64,000 bases of DNA from Datnioides undecimradiatus. Taxonomy: Eukaryota > Chordata > Actinopteri > Lobotiformes > Datnioididae. Under the pieces are notes generated by a model that searched no databases, was not told where the DNA came from, and was given only the letters and a program-made list of their open reading frames with translations. Position numbers and translations under genes: made by a program. Of this stretch, positions 23,701-38,700 are shown piece after piece (the first letter of the stretch is position 1; each line of letters starts with the position of its first letter). The stretch is taken from contig WARS01000071.1 of NCBI GenBank assembly GCA_008933995.1, forward strand, positions 3,675,652 through 3,739,651, written 5' to 3'.

Positions 23701-26700
23701 CAATCACCGACACTTCTCACTCCATTAGCAAACTGTAGCGCCTGTTGTGAGGAAACACCTCAGAGGTTCGGTCCGGCCCCTTCAGACCAAACCCCGTGTG
23801 ACCGCCGCTCGTTCAACCATTGTGATTCGAAGCGACTCTGTGCTAATCGACAACCGCCATCGGACAGGAGCGGGAGAAGAGGCGGCTGCTGGAGGAAGAC
23901 TCTCCACGCATTGACCGCCCACGGTTGTGTAATGCAGAACAGGTGATACACAGTGACAGCCAGAGCATTGTATGAGCCGTGAATACAATTATCATTCGAA
24001 CCAGCCTCAGAGGGGAAGAACCTGCACGTGTCGCCGGGTTTTGGGTTCAGCGCCGTCTCGGCAGCGGCGATGAGGGCTCGCCGCGTCATTGAATCAGGAA
24101 ATGCTATCACTTGTGTTTTTTTCCCATTATCTTTTGATTTTTACAGTTATTCTCTTAACTAATAAATCCCGTTTGGCCGATAAAAGGTCACACAAATGCT
24201 TCTGAGTGTTCGTCCTCAAACGTCTCGAACAACTAAACTAAAATCTTTTTCCTTTCCGCACGCTCGAGACCGACGATGGATCGATTTTCAAAATACGTGC
24301 AGATCAACTTGTCACTTAACAAACCGATTAATCATTTCAGCTCTGGAGCAAGTACGTCGGCTGTTTTCAACGTTAGCACGGACACGATACACTCATTTTG
24401 AATGAAATCCTGCTTCATCCGGTCAGAGAAGAAGTAAACAAGTAAACTGGTTATCTGAACAGCTTTTGGTTGAATTAAACTTTTCCTGTTTGAAAGTTTT
24501 AATTTAATCATGTCAGTACTGAGGTGTGACAGCCCGGAGTGCATTATGGGAGGCCTGCGCGCTGACACATGTGGCGGAGCCATTACTTCACCTTAACTCC
24601 CCGGGAAAGGCAAAACCATCCGACCGCAGCCTGAAACGTGACCCGGGTCACTGCAGGGTTTGCAGTCTATGAATCAAGTGAATCCACTGTACCCTGTAAC
24701 ATGGGCTCTGTGTGTTTAGTGGAGTGTGGACTGTTGTATTCAGCGTGCTATGGCAACTGATGGTCACGGTGGTTATGTAAAAAAAAAGGGCAGAGTGACA
24801 GAGAGCGAGGATCGACGCTCTCTGGGAATCATATCAAAGTCCCAGACGGTCGGCTTATCTTTATGACGACTGTAAACGCTGCGGGTTTCTGTTCTGGGGA
24901 CGAGAAAAGCAACGTCAGCGTTTCGCTTTGTGCTGCACGAGGGCCGAGGACATCCTGAGCCGTGACCCCCGGGGATAAATGACTTCAGCCACACAAAGTG
25001 AGTCACAGCCACTGGAATACACACAGACGGGGGATCCCGGCGTTCCCGGTTCACGTCTGTGATGTTGTGTGACTGGAAGTGGTCGCGTTGACCGTCGGCA
25101 GAACGCGGTTTCAGCGTGTTTACAGGATCTTCATGTCAAACAGAAACTTTGGGGTTTTTTTTAAATGTTATAATCATGTTTTTCTGATTGCACAGTGAGT
25201 CGTGCAGGTTGGATCTGTCAGAGGTGAAGTGGCACAACGCTGATATTGCGAGGGTGTAAAAGGATGTGTTATTTGCGGATGGTGCAGTAAGTGAGAGCTG
25301 CAGACGGGCAGCGGCGCTTTATGGGACCTATCAGCGAGGTTGAAATGCGTCTCGGACCAATCAGACGGCTCGACCGAGGCCCCCCCCCCCCCCGTTGTAA
25401 AATAATCAATCTGGATCATCAAAGCTCTCTGCAGCGTATCACAGCCCCGCCAGAGCCTATAAAGTGTAACACGCATGCAATAATAAACTCGAAATACCTC
25501 GCTGAGGCAAAAGAGTAAGTCTGTACGGCGAAGGACGGGACGTGGCCGGAGCCTGGCACAAGCCGCTGCCGCGCCGGGCCGTGAATCCGGTCACCGGGCA
25601 AATATCTAAACCCCTTTGAGGAAAGCTCCCGACTCCATAAAAAGCAGGCACGCGTGCGTTTTTAATGGCGAGTGCCAAAGCTGCTGCCATAGAAACCCGA
25701 CAACCGCGCTCGGCGCCCGCGTGTCCAAGCACAGCTTTTTGTCCCTTTTGCAGACAGCTTTCATAAAATACGGGCCGGCGCCCAAAACGCAAGGTCACAG
25801 GGCTTCTGCTGCTGAGTCTCTTAAAATCAGAAGCGTCAGTGAGCTTCGGTCCCGCGGTGAGAGGCTTCATCAGGAGTTCATGAAAACTTGGACCGAGGGA
25901 TCGATTATTAAACAGCTGCAGATTGATTTTCAGCTCTGAAGCAAGTAAATACATTAGTTTGGATGCGATACCTTATTTTCTAATAAACAGAAAGTTTCCT
26001 CCAGTGTTTAATGTTATTATTTCTTCATTTTGGCGGAATAAAGTGGGCAAATAGCGAATATTGACCTTTGAGCTTGATTTTTTGCTTAGATACCCTCACC
26101 ACGACGCTGCTCTGAGTAATAACTTGCGCCTGACGTCTAAAACACCTCGTTAAACTTCAGGTTTCCACATCGCAAGTGAGTAGGCCGCGTTTTGCAACGT
26201 GACTGGCTGCGAACAAAGGTGTGACGTCAGCAAATCCTGCTCCAACATGTGTTAAAGTTCGGTTTTAAAAGGTGAGACGCTCTCTGCCTTCGGCTGATCG
26301 GTGTGATAACTGAATCTCCAACATCCGGGGGGGAAATCAATAAAAATGCATATTTCTGAGCGAGAGGAGACTTAAAAAAAACCCAAAAATGACTTAATTG
26401 GTTGTTCAAATTTGTCCTTTTTACTCAGAAGCTGCGTGTGTTTTGCCACATGTGCAGCAGATGCACCGGCTTTCCATCTGAGTACGAGAGGCGGCCCATC
26501 ACTGCCCCCCTGAGGACTGCGCCACAGCCGACTTCATCCCCCCACGTCACTATTTCCACCTCCACAGCCAATAAACCTGACGAGTCGTTACCTGCAGCGT
26601 GGCTACACTGAAATTCTCTGGCAGAGTTCCCCGGGGAGGAATTACGCCGTCTGCAGTTTGACGGCACAACGTAAGTGAAACACAAGAACTTCGGCACAGC

Positions 26701-29700
26701 GAAAGGAGGCGAGACGCGGCCGCGGCACGCCGCTCTCCTCAGCAACCCTCCAGTGTTTACGTCTCCGCTCGGTGACTAACCTCGGTGACTGTTCGCCGCA
26801 GATGGTGTTAAAATGCTTGAACCGAGCCTCTACCTGTCTCCCTGCCCAAAGCAACGGTGACATCAGGACTTGTCTGTTTACAGTGTGTGCGCAATCACAC
26901 GCACACGCACACACAATCAAACTCACCTGTGAGTGGGTCTAGACTTGCCTCAAGGGTGTTTTAAGAAGCAGCACATGCTCACAGCAGCCACTGAACGCTA
27001 AAACCGAGAATACATGCATGCATGACGGACGGTGTATGCTTTGAACAATAAGAAATATAAGTGTTTATATCGATATCGGTGATCCTGGTCATTGTATTGT
27101 TTGCTAATGGACGCGTCTTCCCAAACAGGAAATGCCCTCATGCTCCTGGAGGGCACATGACATTGATGGCTGCATTAAGATGATTCAAGCTTGAGCAACT
27201 GCTCAACATCTGGCAACGATACACCGGACAGTTCGACTGTTCGTGTAAATATTATTGCGCCGAACAAGAAAAAATAAAAATCAAAGGTCTGATTGGAGCA
27301 GATGTTGCTAGGCGACGCCTTTGTTCAGCTGCTCCTCAGTCATTGCACTGTCATGCAGAGGAAGACGTCTCAGCTGTTGATTTCAAGAGTGAATCCTGTG
27401 ACCTCATTAACCCGCGCTGCTCTGCAGCTGTTGGAGATATATTATATATTAATATGCAAATTGATTATTGATTAAATTGTTGGTCCGACAAAACAGGAAG
27501 CTGACCATTGCTAATCCTCTCAATGAAACGGCGCTTGTCCGATCACAGCTCAGTGACCATCGCTAAGGCTTTATTAAACCCCACTCATGATCAATACATC
27601 CACAGTGTGGAAGCCTGTGCTGTTACCTTAAGGCTAACACAGCTGCCTCTGTCGTGGGAGGTTCACACCCAGCGGCATTAGCAAAATCTTTTCTCTTGTG
27701 ACGTTAAAAGAAAACTTCCTCTTTTGTTTCGTTTGAATGATAAAACAGTCTGATCTCGCGTTGTTCCTCATCGTACATGCGTATGAACCGGCTCTGTAGA
27801 GTCTACACGGGACCAGTGCTGCTCCTCTGTGTCCATGTCACTCTGCTTTTTGCCGGGGAGCTGTTAGCTTTAGCTTCGCTTGTTTTTAGCATCATGCACG
27901 TGTGTGGCAGTGACTCTATATTTTGGACTCCTTTGACTTGGTTCTGTTTCAAATTCAATCTGGTAAAAGTCAAACGGCAGTGTTTTCAACCCACACACGG
28001 AGCTAACTTTAGCTGAAGTAGCTAGCTGGCTGCAGCTAACTTTAGCTTCATTAGCTAGCTGGCTGCAGCTAATGAAATCAGACATTGCAACATCAGCAGT
28101 CAGCAGCTGGAAGAGAGCAGTTTGCTTTTGTTTTAAATCATTGTTTCATAAATTAGTGAAACTTTCAGGTGATAAATTGCCAGATTATGAAGTGAAATGT
28201 AAAAAATAAGAGTTTGACACACATGTGGAGGGCGGGGCATCTGCCACGCCGGGCTCTGTGAACTGTTTTACAGACCAAACGTATCAATAATAAAAAGGAA
28301 TAATCCTAATGTGGCTTATTTGTCATTGTGTCTTTAAAAACTAATCCACAGCTGCATGTTGCAAAACAGCTTTATCATCCTTAAGAGCGTGAACTCTGTG
28401 TCACTACAGAATAGGCCACAACATGAACCTGATGACTGTGTGCCCCATTTCCACGCTCAGCACTTGGCAGCCAAGCAGATCAGGCCCGCGCAGGCCTCGG
28501 CGCAGCCCCTCAGCATCTCGGTAACAAAACAGCCACTTCCTGTAGCTGCAGGAAGTGCTGAAGTGGCACAGAGTGTTCCTGAGTGAACTCATCATCACAT
28601 GAGATTGGAGGGATCGGTCGACAGCAGCGCGCAGGCTGGCGTGCACGTACACGAGCGTGCGAAGGCAAACACGCTGCTGGCAGCGGGGTGAAGCGGAAAT
28701 CCAAAAATACATTCCCAGGGTTCTGCCGGGCAGATAAAGGTAATGCAATGCGATGAAGTCATGATGGGATTACCGTGAGATACTACAGCGTCCCAAGGCA
28801 TCATGGGACTGAGGTGAAGTTATGGAAAACAGTGGAGGGTGTGGCAAAGCGGTGCGAGTCACTGGGTGTGTTCGTGTCTGTGTCTGGTTTTAGAGGGGTG
28901 GTGTGTTTTGGTGTGATGAGACGGTTTCAGATGTGGCGTGCTGCAGTGTCACATCGAATGATACTGCGGTCGGCCAGCGTGCAACTCACCAGCAGGTCTA
29001 CGCTCTCTCGGCGGCCCAGGGATCCGTGCTCCACCTTCTCGCTGCCTGGGGTGAGGATGTAGGGGCTCTGACCTGCAGAGGGCTTCATGTTGGGCAGACT
29101 GAGCGACCGCAGGTCCTTCACACCCTGCTCCACCTTCAGCTCATCGCCCTGCCGTGCTAAACAATGATTAAAAAGAGAGGAGATCTTGTAAAGCTCGCGT
29201 AACGCTTTTTCAGTGCGGAGGGTGTCATTGTGGTTGATGCGGAAGCACGTTCACATTTCTTTGTTTTTAATTTTGAGTCATTTTAAACCGAGCGCCACAC
29301 CCAGAGCGCTAGGCTCATTGTTCTTCCTTCACGTTAAATCCTTTAACAGGCCCTCGTAAACACCGGGGGACGGACAATACCAGCCCAGGCAGGGCAGGCT
29401 CAGACGGACACCGAACCACTTCGGGGCAGCTCAAACAAGTTTTTGACCAAACACTGAAATATTAATATTCCAACTGTCGATCGAAGCGTTAACAGCAACT
29501 TCATGAGACCACGTGACCAAACAGCTGCGGGCCGTTTCACCTCGACCTCCGCGCGCCAGGCCGCATGTAACCCCAGACTGCGGTCGCGAGGTGCGACTGG
29601 GGATGGTGGCGATTTCAAAAGAACGGCAATTAGTCATGACACAGGAGCTCTTTTATGGAAGGCTTTGATCCCCGAGACTGCGGCGAGTGTGACTGCGGCG

Positions 29701-32700
29701 GTCGCAGAGGAGAGGCAGCGTTCCCAGTTTCCACCGGCGGCATCAAGGGGGAAGGAAGCTGGCAGAGTCATCGCGCTGCGAGCGCGTTATTAAGATTCAT
29801 GGGAACCTTAATGACACTCCTGGGGCACGGCCGAGCCGAACAGCAACAGCTTTTTTTTCTGCCCTCGTCGTCCTGATCGCTGTCAGGGATGCAGCCCGCC
29901 CCTTTTCCCTCCTGGTCAGGAAGCCGGCCTTCGCCATCTGTCCTGCTCGGGCTCGCTGATAAGAGCAGCGTGACGTCTGACGCGCAGCCCGACGGCAGAG
30001 CGGGAGGCTGAACGCCTTCGCACTTTCGACGAACAAAGTTAAAGATCAGCAGCTTTACGGCATATTCCTATGATAATCACCATCTGCCACCAGCAGCGCT
30101 TTTAATCTCTCACTTTGAATTCAACTATCATGCGTCACTGATGGATTCATGACATGAAATCACGTCTAACGTTGGACTGCTGCAGAAAATATACTGCGCC
30201 TGCTGCGAACGAATCCCAAAACTGCAGTCAGCCTGTATCAAACAGCTGGAACTGGACTGAACGGGGAAACTGAAAGCTAAAGGAAAACAAACTTTCACAC
30301 CGCGTGTTCGGTGTCATGTGGCGCTTTGTTTGTTGTTTACCTTTGACTTTGAGGTAGTGCCCTCCAAAACGGTAGGCCTCGAAGTTGAGGGACAGCGGCG
30401 TGTTGGACTGGTCCAGGAACAAGTCGACCCGGGACAGCTCGATGCCGTTCCTCTCAAACACTGGACCCAGAACCTCTCTGGTGACATTCAAACAACACAC
30501 GGCTTGTTAATTCTGTGAACCGGCGCCGGTGCGATCAGGCCGAGCCGTCTTCCCTCCTCTCACCTCAGGGTTTTCTTTTTCATGGCAGGTACGATTTCTG
30601 TGTTTATGTCCACGTTGAGATCAAACTTAAGGCTGAAGCACTCCTTACTGGGGTCCTGCAGGGGGAACAGATGCGCCGTTAGTTTACACAGGTGGGGTTG
30701 CAGCTCTGCTCACCCGCCCCCGGGCTCGTGCTGTATGCGAGCTCTCAGCAGATCCACAGGGGGGCTCCTTCTCACTGCGCCGCCTGACTCAGACAAAGAG
30801 CAGCCTGGGAGATACCACGTCAGATCAGTGCTGCGGGGACTAAGGCTGGCTGCACAACTCTCTGCTTCGATCACAAGGAGGTGACAAATATGGTTTGTGG
30901 ACATGAAGCTGAGGTTTTACTGGGGGGGGGGGGGGGGGATCACTTACATCAGTGTGTCGTCTCCGTGGCTTCTTCTTCGGCTTCATCCCCACTGCTTTGC
31001 GCTCCCTGCAGAACAGTTACACGCACGTTATCGACACCTTTGCGTTCCCCCCCCCGAAACGACCCCAAAACACCAGCACCATGTAACGGAGGGTTACCGA
31101 CCCGCGGTCATTGCTCCCCTCATCCTCCTCCTCCAGGTCTGGGGGGGGGCTGGTGCGCGGGGGACAGGAGCGCGTGGACACGTTCCGAGCCAGGATGGAG
31201 GCTGGCGGTCAAAGAAAACACAGCGGTCACTCCTCCGGTCGGACCACGACTGGAACAACCTTTAATATCGAGCTCTGAACCCAAAGCTGACAGGCGGGAC
31301 TCAGACGGGGCTGAGGACAGAGCTTTACAGGCAGGATCAGTCATGATGTCATCTCCCTGCACAGCCTGCTTCCTACCTGCAGCAGGTTGTGACATGTACT
31401 AAAACCTTTTTGTTTCTGTCCTGAAAATGCTGCTAATTGCCTTCTGCAACCGCTGCTTTAGCTTTTGTGTCGGCAGGGCGGATATGCAAACTGCTGCAGG
31501 AGGCCGGCGTTGGGTCGGGGTCTGTCTGATTATCAGGCCGAGTCGGGACCAGAGGTTAGAGACGAAGTAAGATTATCGTTATTTGAATGAATTAACCCTT
31601 TATTAAAAATGAAATTGAATAAATAAGTTGTTTTTTTTTCTCAGGATTGCATTGAATAACCATAAAAATCTGAATTTCATATAAAAAATATGGGAAACGA
31701 CGACTGAGCTGAGTCGTCCTTGAAGGAGGCAAGAGCTTTGCCTACCTTGAGGTTGTAAGTCAAATCGGGGATGCCGGTCAAAGTGCATGTTGTCTGTGTT
31801 CTCCGAATGGCGGCGTGAGTCACATGACTCACACAGGTGAAGGGGGCTTTTGCTATTCAGGTCTAGGCAGTCCGGGTGGTGGCAAACCTGAGAGCGGAGA
31901 CGGGGGAGACACAGAGGGGGAGGAGAGGACAAGAGAAAGTCAGATCACATGACTGCCGAGCACACAGCGTCCCTGCATTAGAACACAAAACTGTTTTTGG
32001 GCCAAAGTGAAAAGGGCAACACAGTCACACACACTCGGAATAAACAGCTCCCTGCCTCACTATTGTTTCAGCCACAATTAACCGACCGCAGAGGCTGCCG
32101 CGGGCATTCCTGAGGTTTGGTGACTCCCACCTTCCCACCATCTGTCCCCCTCTGTGGGATGACAGCTAATTGACTTAAGGCTAGTTTTTCCACCTTGTGT
32201 GCAGATCTGGGACCAGCTTACACTTACGTAATCCAAAATTGTCTCCCGAGAGGAGAAACAATGAAGCCGACCGCAGGTCAGGGACTGGGAGGCTTCCAGG
32301 CCGCAGCTCCCAAAAGCTCTGCGGCCGCGGCGACAGGAGGCAGAAGGCTGCAGGATTAAGGATCTCTCTGTCTCAACCCAGACAGATCCGACCCCCCCCA
32401 CACACACACCCTTCCTCCGCCACCACCCCCCGACTATTCTTTCCCTCACCTCAGCAGTGGCCCGGTGGCACCACGGGGCTCTTCTGCATCTCCTCACTCC
32501 ACCCGGCGTCTCCCCTCGCCATCACCCACACCCGTCTCAGGAAGCGAGGATGTATGGGGAGATACAATGGAGGTCCCGCTAATGTACTTCCTGTCATTGT
32601 CTCCGTGTACTCAGGAGGAGCAGTGTGTCTCTGCGTGTGAGCGTGCGCAATGCGGGAATGTAGCTTTCATGTAAACACAACAGCTATTGATTTGCAGGAG

Positions 32701-35700
32701 GCAGACTGACAAAGCGCGGCCATAAAGGCCTGTTCTGAGTAACTCCATGGTTATAACACAAGCTCTAGCTCTGGCTACGCATAACAGAGTTTAAGTTGCA
32801 ATCAAGTAACTCAGAGTTCATTACAAATGACTCTCTCCCTGACCCCAGCCGTGGTACTCTACCGTCATATTCTGCAGACTGGAGCAAGAGTCTCCCCCGC
32901 TCCTGCAACCCGGCTCCGTATCCATGCCAGCAGGCACCCAGGACACCCAGTAAACATCCGACCGGCCACCTCGCTGGCCCGCTAACTCCCTCTGCAACGC
33001 GCCCCCGTCAAGACACGCACTGACGAGCCCGCCTTATTAATCCACTCCCTCTCAATGTCTAGCCAGGTATAATCGCAGATTTCAGGGAGCAGGTCGCAGG
33101 GCTCGGAGAGGACAGGAGGGAGGGAGGGAAGGAAGGAGGGGTAAGGTTATGGGAGGGTGAGGAGTCCCAGTAAAGATATAAACCCAAAGCAGGAAGGAAG
33201 AAAAAAAAAAAAAGGTCCATCCAGCAGAAGCTTTTCAGAAGTACAAAGCCCCCCTAATCTCGCAGCCTAATTGGTGCCTGTGCTCTGTCAAAGCCATCTG
33301 ACGGCCCTGCAGAGATTAAACAGCCCCGCTCCGAGCTCATGCGAGCCGCTCTTCTCCTCTTCTTCCCCTCTCTCCCTTTCTTCTCCGTCTCCTCCGCCAC
33401 CGCCGGCACCGACTCCTCCCTTCCTCTCACACACCCAGGGTCACTATACCCAGGCAGAGCCCCCCGACCAGAGCGAGAGGTTTTAAATAGAAAGAGGCAA
33501 GAGTCACTGAGGCTGCGAGAGCAGCCTTGTTTACACGACGTGCTCTCACCCAGCAACTGCACTGACACGTAAATCCAGTTCATCACAACCTGGGACTTAT
33601 TTCATAGTCCTGACTCATTTCTATCAGTTGTGATAACACTGTGTTTACTAAAGTAACTCCTAACATCCGGGAACACTGTCGCCACATGAGTAGAGTGTGA
33701 CACAACAAGAAATATGAGCATTCAGACACTGACAAAGTTATTTTTACCACGAAATCTATGAAATTAACATCCGGATTATAATAAAATCCATTATTTTCCA
33801 TTAAAACTGCTAAAACCAGTGCAGTTTTACAAGAACTGCACCACTCAGCTGCTTGTATTACTCATATATAAACGATAAGCTCTGCTCTTCCTTCTTCAGC
33901 CTTTCAAGTTTTAGCCTCTTTCAGCTTCTTGTTTTGGATTTTCAGGAAGTTTTTGATTAAACTCACTTCTGTCACGCTGTCGTGACTTCAAATGAACGAT
34001 GTGTTATTACAGCTTTTGCTACTGCAGTTTGCATTAACTCGCACACTAGATTTAATCATCAGCTCAACAAAGCTAAGTCTGCATACGTGCTAGCAGCTTT
34101 GTGACTGTAGGTCACAAACAAGGGTGTCACGAGCTAAATGCTAAGGTAGCATGCTAACACGCTGATGTTTACCAGGTGTAATGTTTAACTTGCTCACCCG
34201 CTTAGATTAGCATGTTAGCAAGCTAACAATGACCAATTGGCAGGAAAACCATAAAGAACGGCTGAGGCATTAGCTTTAACACAAGTCTGCAGGATTCAGG
34301 CAGTTCAGTGTGAAACAGGTGGTGTGTTCTGTTTTTCTAAACAAGCTCAGGCCCTGTTCAGTCCTGCGCTCGGTGCGTCGTGGTTGCGGTGCCGCTCAGG
34401 TTAAGACATTTCTCAACTGTTGCAGGCGATGACGTCGGGCGAGTTGCAGGTACAGAGGAGTGAAGTGTCTCACCTCCGACTGAGTCACTGGCCTCAACCC
34501 GCCGCATGACGACTGCACCGCCACAGAGACAGATTTCAAGGCGGGCGCGAGCAAATCGCAGAAATCTGTGACAACATCACGCTTCTCTGAAGTCGACGCG
34601 CGCACATTTTTTCTTTTTTTCGTGCGCCGGAGTCAAACGTCCCATCGCACGTAGGTGATATGTTCTCCACGAGGTGCGGAGACAGACGGCCCGGCCGGGG
34701 AAATCAGATGCCATATTTAGACAATAAGTCCAGATGGGTAGGCCCTTCCTCACTATTGAGCCGTGGCGGCCGCATTCCTGCTGCAGCTAAAGCAGCTGAA
34801 AATATCCGACGCTTTAGCCAAGACAAACGAGTGCATCACAGGATGGAGGGAAGGCTCTGCAAGCAGACCAAACGGAAAGAAAGCACAGAATCGCACAAAA
34901 AGCTTGTACTCTTACGTCCATGGCAGGTACCTGCAGATAAGACACCTAAAATAACTGGGCAGGAGCTCAGGATGTGAGCGGCACGGATTTTTGCAATACT
35001 GAACATTCCTATCAATAAGAGGGATGATTGATACTCGGGTGCGAGGACAACCTGACTTTCATTATCCGGCCGATGCTGGACCTGGATCAGTTTTCTTAAC
35101 ACAACAGAGAGGAGGAGGAGGAGGAGTGTGTAAGTGAAGCCGACTGTAGGAGAATGTGACCGTGCCGGACAGCTGACAGGAGGCCGTGCGTGCCTCACAC
35201 AGCGAGTGTCTCGATGTGTGCGAGACAACATGTGTCATGTGAGCGAGTGTCGCGTGTGCACCCCCCCCCCCCCCCGCATGCCTGCTCTCAGATCTTGCCG
35301 GATTAGTGGGGAGGTTCTGGGGAGCATGAGTGACTGTAGATGAAACACTACATGCATGCACACGAACACACACACACGAACACACACACACTCGCAGTCC
35401 CACCTTCATCTCCCCCTCCCCCGACAGCTGAGAACACACACCAGCCCCGCAGCGGCCCTCATCTTGGCTTAGCACATCCGATGCCACGTGGCACCTGCTT
35501 ATGCACCCTTGTTTCCACACATCCTGCAAACACGCCAACACTCCCACACACACACACACACGCATGCACAAGCTTACAAACACAGGCATGCCCGCTGCAA
35601 GGCTGTGTCATCGATGAACCGCGCACCAGCTGTAATAAAGCCATTCTTGTTTGGAAGAAGATGACTGGAGTCTTCTGAGGTGAATCAGGATTATTACCTT

Positions 35701-38700
35701 AACGCTTAATCCGCGAACGCTGGCACGCGACACGTCGAGGCTCTTCCAGCGCACTTTAAAACACATACTGCAGTATGTGTCAAGAGTTTAATCTTACTTA
35801 GGTTCATAGACAGCGAAAGGCGGCTTCACACGGCAGAGATGTTAGAGTGGGGAGCAGTGACACTGACTCTAGATTCAAATGTCTTGAATTTGTAATTAAG
35901 GATGGAACTTGTGGGTTCAGAGCGACAGCCTGGCAGTTCAATTTGGCTGCAACGTGCTCGCCAACACCACAACCTCTGTGGGCAATCAGTCGCTGTGTGT
36001 GGAGCCATGTGACGCACCGAGGAAGAGGCCGCAGATAAAGTCTGACTCGATGTGATACGAGGCCGCTGTGGAGGATCTGCTCGGTCATGGTCGCCACATC
36101 CGAACTGTTTGTGACTGTGTACCCGCCCGCCCCGACTCCAACCTCACTCAGCCCTCCTCCGGAACAGCTTGTCCTGCCAGAGCGCACCTAGCACTTATGC
36201 AATCTCGCGGATCGCTGTGTGCACTTGTGTGTCTGAGGACTGAAGAAAGGCTATGTGAGCCATACGCTACAGTTCTATCACGCCCACCGTCCAAACTACG
36301 CACCTCACACTCCACAATGTGATGGAATAACACAATACTGTAATAACGTAATAACTGAGAGCCTCCTTGCTGGTTGGGGGGGGGGGGGGCAGGTCACCAT
36401 GGTAACCTTTGCAAACAATGACCTAATTTAAAATACATATACTTCCCAGCAAAGTGGAGCCTTACATGCACATGAATCGAAGAATTGCTGACGTTACGAT
36501 TGCCTTGGTCACTGTCTGATTGTTATGTTGTCATCACTAAAATGTTGCATCGTGGGATATTTCTGCTGGTGAAGCGTCCTTTGCACCCTACATAACTAAA
36601 GCCTGACGAAGTCGTTGCTCGAAAGCATTTTATCAAATGTGAGGGTTTAGATTCCAACATCTGTGAGTAACTAAAGCTGTGAACGACTGAAAGTCAAAGG
36701 TCTGGACCTGTAATCGCCTTCTGTTGGCTGTAAACATGGCAGGTTTTAGTTGATCTAAGCTGCAAATCTGAAGATGAGACGACGCTTGAGTCACTCGCTC
36801 CAAACGCTGGAGGTCCGTGCGCATAACTGTTGACTTGCTAGGCGTAAATCATCGATGTTGATGGGACTCCCCTGATATTGACGTGACGCAGCCGTCGAGG
36901 CGCCGCTCTGTTTGTTTGATCGAACCGCAGAAACGCACAGTTCACCCTCGGCTCGGCCGGCGGCGATGCTGCTGTTCACTCCCAGACTTTGGCCCCGTCC
37001 TCCTCAGCTGCGAGGCAGACCGCCCCAGATGGCTCCCATTGAAAAGCTCACAAACAGGTGAGATTTATGCTTTATTGGAAGTATTTTCAAACAACCCTTT
37101 ATTTTAAAACTTTAAAAGAGACAGACTTTTGAAAAAAAAAATAAATCAGGATTTAGAGGTCGGTTTGGCGAGTGCACGTCTGGTTAACCGCCTCAACTCT
37201 GAGCTCCTCTATAGAAACCAGCAGGCGATGGGACAGACCTGAACGAGGCTAGCTCCAGCACAGACGCCGGCCCGCAGACAGTACATCAACCAAGCAACAG
37301 CCGCTAAAATAACAATATATTTGCTATAACTGAATTAGCATTAATTAGCTGTATGAATGTATGACCTGATGTATAATAGGTGAGAATTAATGGGTAGAGC
37401 TGGCCAACAGAGGAGATTTGCCCAAGCCCAGGTCTTTTAATAAAGCTTTTACTGTGTTGTGTTTGCTGCTGCGTGTGTGGAGTGTGTGGAGTGTGTGGAG
37501 GAGTGGCGCTGTGCCCCGGGTTAATGTACAACATGAGCTGCATCGAACAGAAAAACAAAAGAAGAATAAGAAATAAAAATCTTATCTTTTATTTATTGAC
37601 GTATTGAGAAAACAAGTTCCCACACATGTATTGCCCTTCAACACACACCTCACACACACAGCTGTTCGTCATGCCCACGCCCACAGAGCAAACTCCCTGT
37701 CATTGTTCCGAGTGGCCATCATCATACTTCACACACACACACACGCTATAGAAAACATGGAATCAAAGCCGTCCTGCGCGAACACAAAGCACGACAGCTC
37801 GACTAATGCCTCGCACCGGGGACAATGCAGAATGCTGTTTGGTTAAGCCGAGCTCAAAGCGCATTGTTCGGGCCAACCTTCTGTCCCGACGCTGAAAGGC
37901 CTCGCGGCACTTCAGCCTTTGTTGAGACTGCGGGTGACATCCAGGTACGCTGTGTTTAAGCGCGCGGGCCAACTTTAATGCTTACCATCACTCCACTCCC
38001 ACAGAAAAGGCTGCTCTGAGGTCCTGTCCCAACACGAAAGTCATCGCTGATTTGGCAACTGGTCGGGGTTCTCCTCAGCAGTGAGTTATGTTAGCATTAA
38101 CGCCTTTGTCATCATCAGTCATGAGGGGCTGCAGAAGTCGTCTCTCGGGTAACTTCAAGTCGACGCTCTTATTTATTTATTTTTTAAATGAAACCCATCG
38201 CGGCCTCATCGTTTCTCTCTTTTTAAAACAAGAGCCAAAAAGGGAAAAGCTCCAGTGCATCCCAATAAACACACCCACACATGCAAACCACTGGTTAGCA
38301 GCCAGACGAGGCACAGTCATGCACAGTCTTGTTCGGATAGGATGAGTGCAGCGGAGTCAGTCAAACATCCAGACAGACTTTGGTCAGACCAGCTCATGCA
38401 GTCAACACCGTCAAACCAATCAAAGATAACCCCAAAAGTCAGACACCAGGACACATCATGAGTGGTTCATAGTCTACGGCTTAAAAGGAAGACGACCGCT
38501 GTCTCGCTTTCACAGTCAAACACACTCATGCATGGACTTTTGACCTGGGCATGCACCGATGCAACACAGGGTGCAGAGACCGCGCAGGCACGGCTGCAGT
38601 ATCTCATGTTTAATGCAAATGAGACATCATTGTGTGGCTCTAACTAATAACTACTCTCATTATTGAGAACATAGGAAATGCAATTTATCTAGAAATGTCA

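Larger units (their letters stand above)
18500..28989 (-). other. plekhg5 intron 8 (10.5 kb)
   Basis: No gene recognised on either strand. It contains CCCCAGCCTC minisatellite units (18838-18867), (AC)n near 19027-19054, 22284-22308, 23187-23212 and 26898-26914, (GT)n at 21926-21960, a strong G-rich minus-strand block at 22108-22149, a C run at 25380-25394 and a small GCTAAC-type tandem at 28005-28078. Several 100-165 codon open frames occur but resemble no family I know. Confidence 0.75.

Noticed and set aside
25457-25954. 165-codon minus-strand frame in intron 8
   Set aside because: No recognisable domain, overlaps a plus-strand frame, and no flanking splice signals were convincing.
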